From NCBI RefSeq assembly GCF_006717045.1, contig NZ_VFPH01000002.1:62001-126000 (forward strand): a stretch of 64,000 nucleotides of DNA, in the 5' to 3' direction. Below the pieces are notes generated by a model that worked only from the letters and a program-made list of their open reading frames with translations, was not told where the DNA came from and did no database searches. How positions within the stretch are numbered: position 1 is the first letter of the stretch; each line of letters begins with the position of its first letter. Shown here piece by piece: positions 47,130 to 57,087 of the stretch. Source of the stretch: Pseudonocardia cypriaca. GTDB lineage: Bacteria; Actinomycetota; Actinomycetes; Mycobacteriales; Pseudonocardiaceae. The translations under genes and the position numbers were made by a program.

Positions 47130-47987
47130 ACCCCGGGCGGGCGCGAACGCGAATCGTCGCCGGTACTCCGTCGGCGAGATGCCGTACGCCGCTCGGAACC
47201 TCCGGGCGGCGTAGTTGGGATCGGACCAGCCCACCGATCGCCCGATCTCCGACACCGACCCGCTGCCCGCCGCCAGCCGGACGGCCATCTGATCGGCTCG
47301 GTGCTGCGCCAGCCAGCCCAGCAGGCTGGTGCCCAGCTGCTCGGCGAACTGGTGGTGCAGATGGGACGGCGAGACGCGGGCGACCGCCGCCAGGTCGGCC
47401 ACGCTCCAGGCGCGCGCCGGATCGTGCGTCATGGCGAGCAGTGCCGCACGGGTGGCAGGGGATGTCGGACGTCCGGTGTGCGGCGCGTCGGACGTGGCGC
47501 CTGCGAGCTCGGAGAGCACGCAGCCGAGCAGGCTGCGCAGCTGCAACGGCTGCTCCGCATCGGGGTTGGCCCGGCACCGGCCCAGTTGTTCCAGCCAGCC
47601 CCGGGTGCGGTCGGTCGCCGCCGGGGAGAGCCTGAGCCGGACGTCACCGGTCCCGAAGACCAGGTTCGTCAGACGCCGGTGGTTCAGCATCCAGGCCAGG
47701 TCACCGGACAGCAGCTCCAGGCCGATGTAGATGTTCAGCACGTCGAGATCGACGACATCCCGGAATTCGTGCCAGCTCCCCGGGCGGACCGCCACCACCT
47801 CGCCGCCTTCGAGCTCGTGGCTGCCGTGGCGGGTGCGGTGCACGGCGCGACCGGCGACGACGACCGCCACCTCGCAGAAGTCGTGGGCGTGCGAGCTGAC
47901 CGGCCTGTCCAGTAGTCGCCGGTCGCTGTGCAGGGGGTAGGCGTCGTCGGGGAACACCTCGAGCCGGCGCATCCGCGGTATCACCAT
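46713..47987 (-). CDS. AraC-family regulator with abnormal read-through tail
   Basis: Residues 1-285 are a normal AraC regulator. A cupin sensor is at about 10-120 (VSSHAHDFCEVAVVVAGRAVHRTRHGSHELEGGEVVAVRPGSWHEF), with HTHs at about 185-280 (SVADLAAVARVSPSHLHHQFAEQLGTSLLGWLAQHRADQ, ending YGISPTEYRRRF). The frame then has no stop for another 140 codons and runs antisense across the whole membrane protein gene at 46704-47129. Another frame stops at 47113, where AraC proteins usually end, so a lost stop or frameshift near 47150 is likely. The ATG at 47987 is the start. It is divergent from the PhyH gene and may control it. Confidence 0.75.
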   Translation of the reverse strand: MVIPRMRRLEVFPDDAYPLHSDRRLLDRPVSSHAHDFCEVAVVVAGRAVHRTRHGSHELEGGEVVAVRPGSWHEFRDVVDLDVLNIYIGLELLSGDLAWMLNHRRLTNLVFGTGDVRLRLSPAATDRTRGWLEQLGRCRANPDAEQPLQLRSLLGCVLSELAGATSDAPHTGRPTSPATRAALLAMTHDPARAWSVADLAAVARVSPSHLHHQFAEQLGTSLLGWLAQHRADQMAVRLAAGSGSVSEIGRSVGWSDPNYAARRFRAAYGISPTEYRRRFAFAPARGSGDADERGDAESREHDDLHGLERDVDEVVARAGRVGVACGEHPVRPAPQRRAQHPELHREQDGQRAAHPDERGRSRSGGQRDADHDEQDDLDAVERGEDDPPDTETEGHGDPGGAELERCLQERDGQDHAQPDEHRRG

Positions 47988-48094
47988 CGGGGCCCAGTCT
48001 GATCGCCGCACGCTCGCCGAGCCAGCAGGATCGTGCTGGTCGGAGGTCAGCACCGTCCTAGCCGCTACCCGGGGAACCCACTGACGATGGCTCC

Positions 48095-48847
48095 ATGACG
48101 GCCACCGATGCACTTCCCGACCAGACGATCGTGCGATACCGCTCGGACGGTTTCGTCCACGTACCCGCCGTGCTGCGGCCGGACGAGGTCGAACGGTTCT
48201 CCACCGCCGCCCGGTCCGTCTTCGATCGGGAGCAGGGGCTCGACCCGCGCAACCGGATGTTCAAGCAGGTCGTCAACATCTGGCAACGCGACGAGGTCAT
48301 GCGCGAGCTCACCCTGCACCGCCGGCTGGCCGAACTGGCCACCCGGCTGGCCGGGGTGCCGCTGCGGATCTGGCACGACCAGCTGCTGATCAAACCGCCG
48401 CGCAACGGGACGCCGACCGAGTTCCACCAGGATGCGCCGTACTGGCCGCATGCCGGCAGCCGGCACTCGCTGTCGGCCTGGATCGCCCTGGTCGACGTCC
48501 CGGTGGAGCGCGGCTGCATGACCTTCATCCCCGGGCAGCAGGAACGCCGCGACATCCGCGCCACCAACATCGCCGATGCCCACGATCTCTTCGAGGCCGC
48601 CCCCGACCTCGCCTACGAGCGCCGGGTGACGATCCCGCTGCGAGCCGGTGACGTCACCTTCCACAACGGCTTCACGCCGCACACCGCGAACGCCAACGAC
48701 ACCGACGAGTTCCGGCTCGCACACGTCAACATCTACGTCGACCGCGCGGCCCGCTACAACGGGAACCGGCACGTCTGCACCGATCCACTCGGCCTGGAGC
48801 CGGGCGCGCCCCTGCCCGACGACAGCTTCCCACCGGTACCCCGATGA
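48095..48847 (+). CDS. Phytanoyl-CoA dioxygenase (PhyH) family protein
   Basis: This 250-residue Fe(II)/2-oxoglutarate dioxygenase-like protein has the facial triad: EFHQDAPYW (HxD, about 109-111) and HTANANDTD with the later His (about 201), plus an R in FRLAHVNIYVD for 2-oxoglutarate. It begins with FVHVPAVLRPDEVERF. Substrate unknown; relatives hydroxylate small molecules. It is divergent from the AraC regulator. Confidence 0.87.
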   Translation: MTATDALPDQTIVRYRSDGFVHVPAVLRPDEVERFSTAARSVFDREQGLDPRNRMFKQVVNIWQRDEVMRELTLHRRLAELATRLAGVPLRIWHDQLLIKPPRNGTPTEFHQDAPYWPHAGSRHSLSAWIALVDVPVERGCMTFIPGQQERRDIRATNIADAHDLFEAAPDLAYERRVTIPLRAGDVTFHNGFTPHTANANDTDEFRLAHVNIYVDRAARYNGNRHVCTDPLGLEPGAPLPDDSFPPVPR

Positions 48848-48955
48848 TCTCCGAGAGCGGCGCGAAGATCGGTAACACGAAACGGGGGTTCGACGAGAAG
48901 TCGCCCGGGTCCGCAGCAGGGTAGATCCCGATCGACGGGTAGAAGAGGAGGCGCC

Positions 48956-49945
48956 GTGGCCGAGAAGCCGGCGATCGACATCGGGCTGGCGACCGACCGG
49001 TCGGCCTTCCTCCCCGGCGAAGCGGTGACAGCGTTCGTCAGGTTGCTCCCGCACGAGGACATCGAGGCCGTCGAGTGCTCGGTCGCGCTCGTGCACGTCG
49101 ACCGGTACCCCGTCGGCGGCGACAGCTACACCGACGACCGCGCGGTCGCGGGCGAGTACGTCCTCGGCGAGGAGGACCTCGCCGCCGGCACCGCCCGCGA
49201 GTTCAGCGTGGTGCTCCCCGTGCCGCGACGGATCGTGCCCCCGCAGAGCCCCGAGGACTGCGCGGACGAGCGGTTCCCGCTCTCCGGCGACGAGGCCGAT
49301 CCCGAGAGCTACGACCTCTGGATCGAGCCCGAGGAGCGCTGGGGGCCGCCGACGAGCGTCGGCCCCGGGGGGTCGTCGATGTGGCTGGTGCGCTGCGAGG
49401 TCAAGTGCCCGGGCCGATTCCCGGACCCCGTCGAGGTGCCCGTGGTGGTGCTCGCGCAGGAGCGTCCGATGCCCGCGGAGCCACCCGTCCGGCTCGGCGG
49501 CGGCACGCCGCTGTGCACGGTCTCGTTCTACGGGCTCCCGCGCACCAGCGTGGCACCCGGCGCCACACTGCGCGGGACGGTCCGGGTCACCGCGAGGAAC
49601 GACATCAAGGCCCGCGGCGTGCGCGTCGAGCTGGTCCGCCTCACCACCGTCGACTCCGGGCGCGGGCAGGCCGTCGTGCGCCACCGCGTGAGCCAGGTCG
49701 CGGCGAGCGGCCCCGTCGAGCTGCGGGCGCGGCAGCCGAAGGACCTCGCCTTCACCGTCGAGGTACCCGCCGACGCCGGCCCGTCGATCGAGTCGGAGGG
49801 CTATCGGGTGGACTGGCTGCTCCGGGCCGTGATCGACCGCCGGCTGCGCCGCGACGAGGTGTGGGAGCAGGCGATCGCGGTGCACGCAGATGGACAGTTC
49901 ATCGGCGCGCCTGCGTCCCCGGACCAGCGCCGGACCAGCAGCTGA
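48956..49945 (+). CDS. Arrestin-like / Spo0M-type protein
   Basis: The 329-residue protein is beta-rich with two arrestin-like lobes. IDIGLATDRSAFLPGEAVTAFVRLLPHEDIEAVECSVALVHVDRY is at the start, and VAPGATLRGTVRVTARNDIKARGVRVELVRL lies near 200, followed by ELRARQPKDLAFTVEVPADAGPSIESEGYRVDWLLRAVIDRRLRRD. This is the two-domain pattern of Spo0M/arrestin-like proteins. No catalytic site is seen. It heads the LemA-M48 group with RBS GAGGAGG. It may be an adaptor in envelope stress (inference). Confidence 0.7.
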   Translation: MAEKPAIDIGLATDRSAFLPGEAVTAFVRLLPHEDIEAVECSVALVHVDRYPVGGDSYTDDRAVAGEYVLGEEDLAAGTAREFSVVLPVPRRIVPPQSPEDCADERFPLSGDEADPESYDLWIEPEERWGPPTSVGPGGSSMWLVRCEVKCPGRFPDPVEVPVVVLAQERPMPAEPPVRLGGGTPLCTVSFYGLPRTSVAPGATLRGTVRVTARNDIKARGVRVELVRLTTVDSGRGQAVVRHRVSQVAASGPVELRARQPKDLAFTVEVPADAGPSIESEGYRVDWLLRAVIDRRLRRDEVWEQAIAVHADGQFIGAPASPDQRRTSS

Positions 49946-50049
49946 CGGCTCACCGGAGCCCCGCGGGCCACCCGGGGAGCCCTCCCCGCCGGCCGGGGCA
50001 GGATGATCGCGGGACGTCTGCAGTGGTCGGAGTTGCGTGGGGGGACGGA

Positions 50050-50649
50050 ATGGGAACCATCGTCGGTGTCGTGATCGCCGTGGTCGTGCTCGGCCTCGCG
50101 ATCCTGGTGATCGGCGGCTACAACGGGCTGGTCAGGGCGCGCAATGCGATCAAGAACGCGTTCGCCCAGATCGACGTGCAGCTGCAACGGCGCTTCGACC
50201 TGGTGCCGAACCTGGTCGAGACGGCGAAGGCCTACATGGCGCACGAGCGGGAGACCCTCGAAGCGGTGGTCGCCGCGCGGGGCGCCGCCCTGTCGGGTCT
50301 GTCGGCGGCACAGGCCAGCCCCGGCGACCCCGCGGCGATGCAGCAGCTGGAGGCCGGTCAGGGCGCGCTCAACGCGGCCCTCGGCCGGCTGATCGCGCTG
50401 GCCGAGTCCTACCCGGACCTCAAGGCGAACCAGAACATGGCGCAGCTGTCGGAGGAACTGACTTCCACGGAGAACAAGGTCGCGTTCGCCCGGCAGGCGT
50501 ACAACGACGCCGTCATGTCCTACAACAACCGCCGCGAGACCTTCCCCACCAGTGTCTACGCCGGCATGTTCGGCTTCACCCCGGCCGCCCCGCTCGGCAT
50601 CCCGCCGGAGCGGCCCGAGATGCGGGACGCGCCGAAGGTCCAGTTCTGA
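50050..50649 (+). CDS. lemA: LemA family protein
   Basis: The 199-residue protein has an N-terminal membrane anchor (VGVVIAVVVLGLAILVIGGYNGLV) and the LemA signature RNAIKNAFAQIDVQLQRRFDLVPNLVETAKAYMAHERETLEAVVAAR, then YPDLKANQNMAQLSEELTSTENKVAFARQAYNDAVMSYNN. It is a surface-exposed helical bundle of unknown role. The M48 peptidase gene follows at once; the LemA-HtpX-like pair is widespread. Confidence 0.93.
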   Translation: MGTIVGVVIAVVVLGLAILVIGGYNGLVRARNAIKNAFAQIDVQLQRRFDLVPNLVETAKAYMAHERETLEAVVAARGAALSGLSAAQASPGDPAAMQQLEAGQGALNAALGRLIALAESYPDLKANQNMAQLSEELTSTENKVAFARQAYNDAVMSYNNRRETFPTSVYAGMFGFTPAAPLGIPPERPEMRDAPKVQF

Positions 50650-50663
50650 CCCGGGCACAGCGG

Positions 50664-52532
50664 GTGGACTTCTTCGAGCGGCAACGCACGGCCCGCGGCA
50701 CCTCGGTCAAGCTGGTGGTGCTGTTCGTCCTCGCGGTGCTGGCGTCCGTCGCGGTCATCGACGTGATCGCCGTCCTCGCGATGCAGGGGCGTGGCAACGT
50801 CGTCGGGGTGCTCGTCGTGGTCTCGGCCTGCACCCTGCTGGTGATCGCCGGCGGCATGATCGGGAAGACGTTCTCGCTGCGGAAGGGCGGGGCGGCCGTC
50901 GCGGCGTCGGTCGGCGCGGTGCCCGTCGACCCGACGACCACCGACCCGGCGCTGCGCAGGTTCGTGAACGTGGTCGAGGAGATGTCGATCGCGTCGGGCG
51001 TGCCGATGCCCCGCCTGTTCGTGCTGCCGCTGGAGGAGGGGATCAACGCGTTCGCGGCGGGGTTCACCCCCGCCGACGCCGCGATCACTGTCACCGGGGG
51101 CGCGCTCTCCCGGCTCACCCGCGACGAGCTGCAGGGCGTGATCGGCCACGAGTTCAGCCACGTCCTCAACGGGGACATGCGCCTGGGCATCCGGCTGATC
51201 GGCCTGCTCCACGGGATCATGTTGCTCGGCCTGATCGGGTCGCGGATCCTCGCGCTCAGCGGCCGGGGTTCCGACCGCAAGGGCATCCCACCGGTCGTCG
51301 CCATCGCGCTCGCCGCGACCGTGGTCGGTTTCGTCGGCCAGTTCTTCGCCGGGCTCATCAAGGCCGCGGTGAGCCGGCAGCGGGAGTGGCTCGCGGACGC
51401 GTCCGCCGTGCAGTTCACCCGTCAGCCCGCCGGGCTGGCCGGGGCCCTGAAGAAGATCGCCGGCATGCCGGCGGGCTCCAGGCTGGCCGACGAGCGCAGC
51501 GCGAAGGAGGTCAGCCACCTGCTGTTCGGTGAGGGCCGCCGGTTCAGCAGGCTCTTCTCCACCCACCCGCCGATCCACGAGCGGATCGTCGCGCTCGACC
51601 CCACCTTCCGCGAGGCCGACCTCGAGACGCTGCGGGAACGCTGGCACGACGAGCTCCCGCACGGCATGGCCGGGGACGCCACGTCCGGCCTCGCCCCCGG
51701 GGTTCGCGCGCCGGTCGCGGTCACGCCTGCACAGGTGAGCGGCCGCGCCGCCACCATCGGCCCGGACGACCTCGACCACGGCGCTGCCCTCAACGCCCAG
51801 ATCCCGCCGCACATCCACCAGCTCGCCATGCAGCCGAGCACCGCCGCCGCGGTGGTGCTGGCGATGTTCGTGTCCGGCGAGCCGGGCCTGCGCGCCACCC
51901 AGCTCGTCGCCGTGCAGGAGCGGCTGGGCAACGCGACGGCACGGTCGGTCGACGCGCTCGCCGCCGAGCTCGCCGCCCTCCCCCGGCATCTGCGGCTCCC
52001 GGTGGTGAGCCTCGCGTCACCGCAGCTCACCGGCCGTCCCGACCACGAGCAGCAGGCGCTCCTGGCCGCGCTCGACGACCTCGCTCTCGCCGACGGTGCG
52101 GTCTCGCTGTTCGAGTACTGCCTCACGCGCACGGTGCGCACCACCGTGCAGGACGCGGCCGACCCCGCGTCCCGCAGCCGACCGGGCAGCACCACGGTGC
52201 GCCGGGCGACGGACGAGATCGTCACGGTGCTGGCGGCGCTGGCCACGGCGGGCAACCCCGACCCGGTCGCGGCCCGGCAGGCGTTCTCCGGTGCGTTCGC
52301 CCATCTCCGGACCGGCGCCCCGGTGCCCGACATGCCGGCGGGCGGCAGCTGGCGCCGGCTCGACGCGTGCTGGCCAGCACTCGACGGGCTGGCCCGCCTC
52401 GAGAAGCGGCTGCTCGTGGAGGCGATGGTGGCCGCCGTGCTGGACGACGGCAAGCTCACCACCCAGGAGGCGGAGCTGCTGCGGGCCGCGTGCGCGCTCG
52501 TGCACGTTCCGCTGCCCGCGCTCGTCGCCTGA
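50664..52532 (+). CDS. M48 family membrane metallopeptidase
   Basis: This 622-residue protein has two N-terminal helices (LVVLFVLAVLASVAVIDVIAV, GVLVVVSACTLLVIAGGMIG), the zinc motif HEFSH at 162-166 with a downstream Glu in REWLADASAVQF, two further helices, and a 270-residue soluble C-terminal part. It should degrade misfolded or unassembled membrane proteins. Start GTG 50664 is 15 nt after the LemA stop; a CTG overlapping that stop (50646) is the other option. The C-terminal part holds LAMQPSTAAAVVLAMFVSGEPGLRATQL and ends in LLRAACALVHVPLPALVA, common in TerB/M48 fusions. Confidence 0.88.
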   Translation: MDFFERQRTARGTSVKLVVLFVLAVLASVAVIDVIAVLAMQGRGNVVGVLVVVSACTLLVIAGGMIGKTFSLRKGGAAVAASVGAVPVDPTTTDPALRRFVNVVEEMSIASGVPMPRLFVLPLEEGINAFAAGFTPADAAITVTGGALSRLTRDELQGVIGHEFSHVLNGDMRLGIRLIGLLHGIMLLGLIGSRILALSGRGSDRKGIPPVVAIALAATVVGFVGQFFAGLIKAAVSRQREWLADASAVQFTRQPAGLAGALKKIAGMPAGSRLADERSAKEVSHLLFGEGRRFSRLFSTHPPIHERIVALDPTFREADLETLRERWHDELPHGMAGDATSGLAPGVRAPVAVTPAQVSGRAATIGPDDLDHGAALNAQIPPHIHQLAMQPSTAAAVVLAMFVSGEPGLRATQLVAVQERLGNATARSVDALAAELAALPRHLRLPVVSLASPQLTGRPDHEQQALLAALDDLALADGAVSLFEYCLTRTVRTTVQDAADPASRSRPGSTTVRRATDEIVTVLAALATAGNPDPVAARQAFSGAFAHLRTGAPVPDMPAGGSWRRLDACWPALDGLARLEKRLLVEAMVAAVLDDGKLTTQEAELLRAACALVHVPLPALVA

Positions 52533-52638
52533 CGGGCCCCCGAGGCGGCGCTTCGCCCGTATCGTCACCCGGGCGCAGGCACCACACCTCGGGCCCGGTC
52601 GTCGACAGGCCGAGACCGCCGGCGAAGGAGAGGACCCC

Positions 52639-53058
52639 ATGTCGTCGCCGTACGAGCCTTACGAGCCCTACCAGCGCGATGCCGACACCACGCCGGTCCC
52701 GGCACCCTCGGCGGGCAGCCGGGCCGGGGCGATCCTCGCCCACCTGTCCGCCCCGATCGCGGCGCTGCTGAGCGCCGGATCGCTCAGCCTGCTCGGGCCG
52801 TTGCTCGTGTGGCTGGCGATGAAGAACGACCCGTTCGCCCGCCGGGCGGCCGCGGGCGCGTTCAACTTCAACCTCAGCTTCTGGGTGCTCTTCCTGATCA
52901 GCTGGCTGCTGATCCTCACCGTCGTCGGGGCGCTCATCGGCATCCCGCTGATCGTCGTGCTGTTCCTGGTGTCCGCGTGGTGCCACATCAAGGGCGCTAT
53001 CCGCGCGTCCGACAACCGGCCCTACGACTACCCGTTCCAGATCCGCGTGCTGTCCTAG
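52639..53058 (+). CDS. DUF4870 domain-containing membrane protein
   Basis: This 139-residue protein has a YEPYEPYQ-rich start, then three helices: AILAHLSAPIAALLSAGSLSLLGPLLVWLAMKND, AFNFNLSFWVLFLISWLLILTVVGALIGIP, and LIVVLFLVSAWCHIKGAIRA. This is the DUF4870 pattern. RBS GAAGGAGAGG lies upstream. No function is known. Confidence 0.87.
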   Translation: MSSPYEPYEPYQRDADTTPVPAPSAGSRAGAILAHLSAPIAALLSAGSLSLLGPLLVWLAMKNDPFARRAAAGAFNFNLSFWVLFLISWLLILTVVGALIGIPLIVVLFLVSAWCHIKGAIRASDNRPYDYPFQIRVLS

Positions 53059-53150
53059 CCGAGCCCGATTCGTAACAGCCCGAACGCCCCCGGCGCGCCC
53101 CCGGACCTGCCATGCTCCCGGGGCTAATTCATGACGTGGGGGGAGTCACG

Positions 53151-54314
53151 ATGACAGATCCGCAGAACTGGGCCGCGCCCGGAGCAAACCAACCCGGGGC
53201 GCCGTATCCGCCGCAAGGCACGCCGCCGCCGGGCGCGCCCCAGAATCCCGGGTACCAGAACCCCGGGTACCAGCAGCCGGGATCGCCGTATCCCGGAGGC
53301 CAGTACCCGGGAGCCCAGTACCCAGGAGCCCAGTACCCAGGAGCGCCGGGCGGGCCGGGGACGCCGCCGGGACCGGGGGCGGTCGCGCCGAAGCCGGGCG
53401 TGATCCCGCTCCGCCCGCTCGGGGTCGGCGAGATCCTGGACGGCGCGATCGCCTACATCCGCGCGAATCCCGTGGCCACGCTCGGGCTGGCCGCGATCGT
53501 CGTCACCATCACGCAGCTGGTCGAGGTGCCGCTCGGCATCTTCGCCCTGGGCCAGCTCGCCGGGCTGACGGCGGCTCCCGGGGACCCCGCCGATCCCACG
53601 GCGATCGCCGGTGTGCTCGTCGGCTCGGTGGCCGGCAGCGCGGTCGGCGCGCTCGTGTCCTTCGTCGCGATCACGGTCCTGAGCGGGATGCTGATCGCGG
53701 TGCTCAGCCAGGCGGTGCTGGGGCACAAGATGTCGATCGGGGCGGCGTGGGCGGCCGTGCGGAGCCGCATCCCCGGCCTCGTCGGGCTCACGCTCCTGAT
53801 CGCACTGCTGCTCGTGCTCGTCGCCGGGGTCGGTGTCGTCCCGCTGGTGGTCCTCGCGGTCATGCAGGCCAACGCGGCGGTCGTCGTGCTCGTCGGGGTG
53901 CTGTTCGTGCTCCTCTCATGGGCGGTCGCGCTGTTCCTCGGGGTCTCCTGGGCACTGGCCGCCCCGGCCTACGTGCTCGAAGGCGTCGGGGTGACGGCCG
54001 CGATGCGCCGGTCCTTCCAGCTCGTCCGGAAGCAGTGGTGGCGCGTCTTCGGGATCAGCCTGCTCGGCGGCATCATCGCGGTGATCATCGGGGCCATCCT
54101 CTCGCTGCCGTTCAGCTTCGCCGCCGACCCGATGAGCGACCCCATCGCCGGGGTGAGCATCGTCGGTCTCCTGATCACCAGCGTCGGCACGATCGTGGCG
54201 ACGACCGTGACGGCGCCGTTCAGCGCGGGGATCACCGGCCTGCTGTACTTCGACCAGCGGATCCGGCGGGAGGGGCTCGACATCGAACTGGCCCGCACGG
54301 CCCAGCAGGGATGA
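53151..54314 (+). CDS. Membrane protein with Gly/Tyr/Pro/Gln-rich N-terminus
   Basis: The 387-residue protein opens with a 75-residue low-complexity stretch (repeats of NPGYQ, PGAQY, PGG) and then PLGVGEILDGAIAYIRANPVATLGL. Six or seven helices follow, including VAGSAVGALVSFVAITVLSGMLIAVLSQAVLG and RSFQLVRKQWWRVFGISLLGGIIAVIIGAILSLP. This is the glycerophosphodiester-phosphodiesterase-membrane-domain/YciC-like family. The DNA repeats CCAGTACCCAGGAGC in tandem. The ATG has GTGGGGGGAGTCACG upstream. First of a coupled run of genes to DUF58. Confidence 0.75.
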   Translation: MTDPQNWAAPGANQPGAPYPPQGTPPPGAPQNPGYQNPGYQQPGSPYPGGQYPGAQYPGAQYPGAPGGPGTPPGPGAVAPKPGVIPLRPLGVGEILDGAIAYIRANPVATLGLAAIVVTITQLVEVPLGIFALGQLAGLTAAPGDPADPTAIAGVLVGSVAGSAVGALVSFVAITVLSGMLIAVLSQAVLGHKMSIGAAWAAVRSRIPGLVGLTLLIALLLVLVAGVGVVPLVVLAVMQANAAVVVLVGVLFVLLSWAVALFLGVSWALAAPAYVLEGVGVTAAMRRSFQLVRKQWWRVFGISLLGGIIAVIIGAILSLPFSFAADPMSDPIAGVSIVGLLITSVGTIVATTVTAPFSAGITGLLYFDQRIRREGLDIELARTAQQG

Positions 54315-54952
54315 TCCGCAGCGGGGACCTCCCCGTCGACCTGGGCCGCGACGAAGCGCGGCAGGCCGCGGAGCAGGAGCTCGCGAAGCCGGAGTACGCC
54401 GCGGCTCAGCCCTCGCCGCTGGTCCGCGCAGTGGCGTGGCTGCTGGAACGGATCGGTGACCTGCTGGACGGGGCGGCGCAGCACGCGCCGGGTGGCCACG
54501 TCGGCCTGGTGGTGCTGGTACTGCTCCTGGCGCTCGGGGTGCTGGCCGTGCGGCTGCGGATCGGCCGGATCGGGCGGACCGTCGCGGGCGACCACGGTCT
54601 GTTCGACGCGAAGCCGGTACCGGCCGAGCACCACCGCCGCAGCGCGGACTCGCACGCCGCCCGCGGCGAGTGGGCCGAAGCCGTGCGCGAACGGCTCCGC
54701 GCCGTGGTGCGGGACCTCGAGGAGCGCGACCTGCTCGACCCCCGTCCCGGGCGCACCGCCGACGAGGCCGCTGCCGACGGTGGGCGCGCCCTCCCGGCGT
54801 GCGCCGAGCAGCTCCGGGCGGCGGCGCGCACGTTCGACGACGTCTGGTACGGCGGGGTACCGGCCACCGAGGCGATGGACGCGCAGCTGCGCGCCGTCGA
54901 CGAGGCGGTGCGGCGCGCGCGGCCGGGCGTGCCGGCCGGGGCGGTGCGGTGA
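54311..54952 (+). CDS. DUF4129 domain-containing protein
   Basis: The 213-residue protein has one helix (GHVGLVVLVLLLALGVLAVRLRIGRI, about 67-90), a long soluble stretch, and the DUF4129 C-terminal domain (about 115-205; HAARGEWAEAVRERLRAVVRDLEERDLLDPRPGRTADEAA, then FDDVWYGGVPATEAM). Partner of MoxR/DUF58/DUF4350 genes. ATGA overlap with the gene before and GTGA overlap with the one after. Confidence 0.88.
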   Translation: MIRSGDLPVDLGRDEARQAAEQELAKPEYAAAQPSPLVRAVAWLLERIGDLLDGAAQHAPGGHVGLVVLVLLLALGVLAVRLRIGRIGRTVAGDHGLFDAKPVPAEHHRRSADSHAARGEWAEAVRERLRAVVRDLEERDLLDPRPGRTADEAAADGGRALPACAEQLRAAARTFDDVWYGGVPATEAMDAQLRAVDEAVRRARPGVPAGAVR

Positions 54953-56072
54953 CCGGCGTCGTCGCCGATCGGGGGGTGCGGTGGCGGGCGGTGCGCGCCC
55001 CGATCGTGATCGGTCTCGTCGTCGTGCTCGCCGGGCTGCTGCTCGCCCTGCTCGCAGGGCCCACGAAGCCGGGGTGGCTCGACCCGGGCTCGGCCGACCC
55101 GAACGGCAGCCGCGCGGTGGCCGAGCTGCTGCGCGGCCAGGGGGTCGCGGTCGACGTCGCGGGTACCGCGGCGGAGGTCGCGGCGGCCGGTTCGGACACC
55201 ACCGTGCTCGTCCCGTTGGGCGGGTGGCTCACCCAGACCCAGCTGGCGGCCCTGCGGGACACGCGGGCGGATCTGGTCGTCGTCGCCCCCGGCCGGGAGC
55301 TGCTCGCGGCGCTCGCCCCGACGGCCGCGATCACGGCGGTGAACGAACCGGTGGACGTCCGGGAGCCTGCGTGCGACCTGGCCGAGGCGCGCGCGGCCGG
55401 CCCGGTCGAGCTGGGCGGGGAGCTGTACCGCGCCGCTGGCGCCGTCGGCTGCTACCCCTCCGAGGGAGGGGCGGCGCTGCTGCGGGTCACCGGGAACCGG
55501 ACCGTCACGCTGGTCGGCGCGCCGGGCATCCTCCAGAACGGCGCGCTGGCGCGCGAGGGCAACGCCTCGCTCGCGCTGGCGCTGCTCGGCGCGAACCCGC
55601 GGCTCATGTGGTTCCTCCCCCGGCCGGAAGGCCCGGCCGCGGGTGAGGAGCGCTCGCTGGGCGAGCTCGTGGACCCCGGCTGGGTGTGGGCCGCCCTGCA
55701 GCTGGGGGTGGCGGCGGTGCTGGCCGTGGTGTGGCGGGGCCGGCGGCTCGGACCGGTCGTCACCGAGCCGCTCCCCGTCGTGGTGCGGTCCGCGGAGGCG
55801 GTCGAGGGCCGCGCCCGCCTCTACCGCCGGGCCGACGCCCGGGAGCACGCCGCGCTGGTGCTGCGCGAGGCCTGCCGAGCCCGGCTGGAGCCGGTCCTCG
55901 GGCTGCCGCAAGGCGCGGATCCCGCCGCGACGGCCGAGGCGGTCGCCGCCCGGACCGGGCGGCCGGCGGGCGCGGTGGCCGCGCTGTTGTACGGTGCGGC
56001 GCCCGCGGACGACGCCGGGCTGGTCGCACTGGCCGATGAGCTCGATCGCGTGGAGAGGGAGGTACGCCTGTC

Positions 56073-56076
<4 letters not shown>
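54949..56076 (+). CDS. DUF4350 domain-containing protein
   Basis: The 375-residue protein has an N-terminal helix (APIVIGLVVVLAGLLLALLAGP), an outside domain with DPGSADPNGSRAVAELLRGQGVAVDVAG, DTTVLVPLGGWLTQTQLAAL, LVVVAPGRELLAAL, a second helix (WAALQLGVAAVLAVVWRGRRLG) and a cytoplasmic tail. It is the usual DUF4350 layout. Overlaps the DUF4129 and MoxR genes by four bases each. Role in envelope or spore-related ATPase system unknown. Confidence 0.86.
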
Positions 56077-57077
<1,001 letters not shown>

Positions 57078-57087
57078 GGCCGCCACC

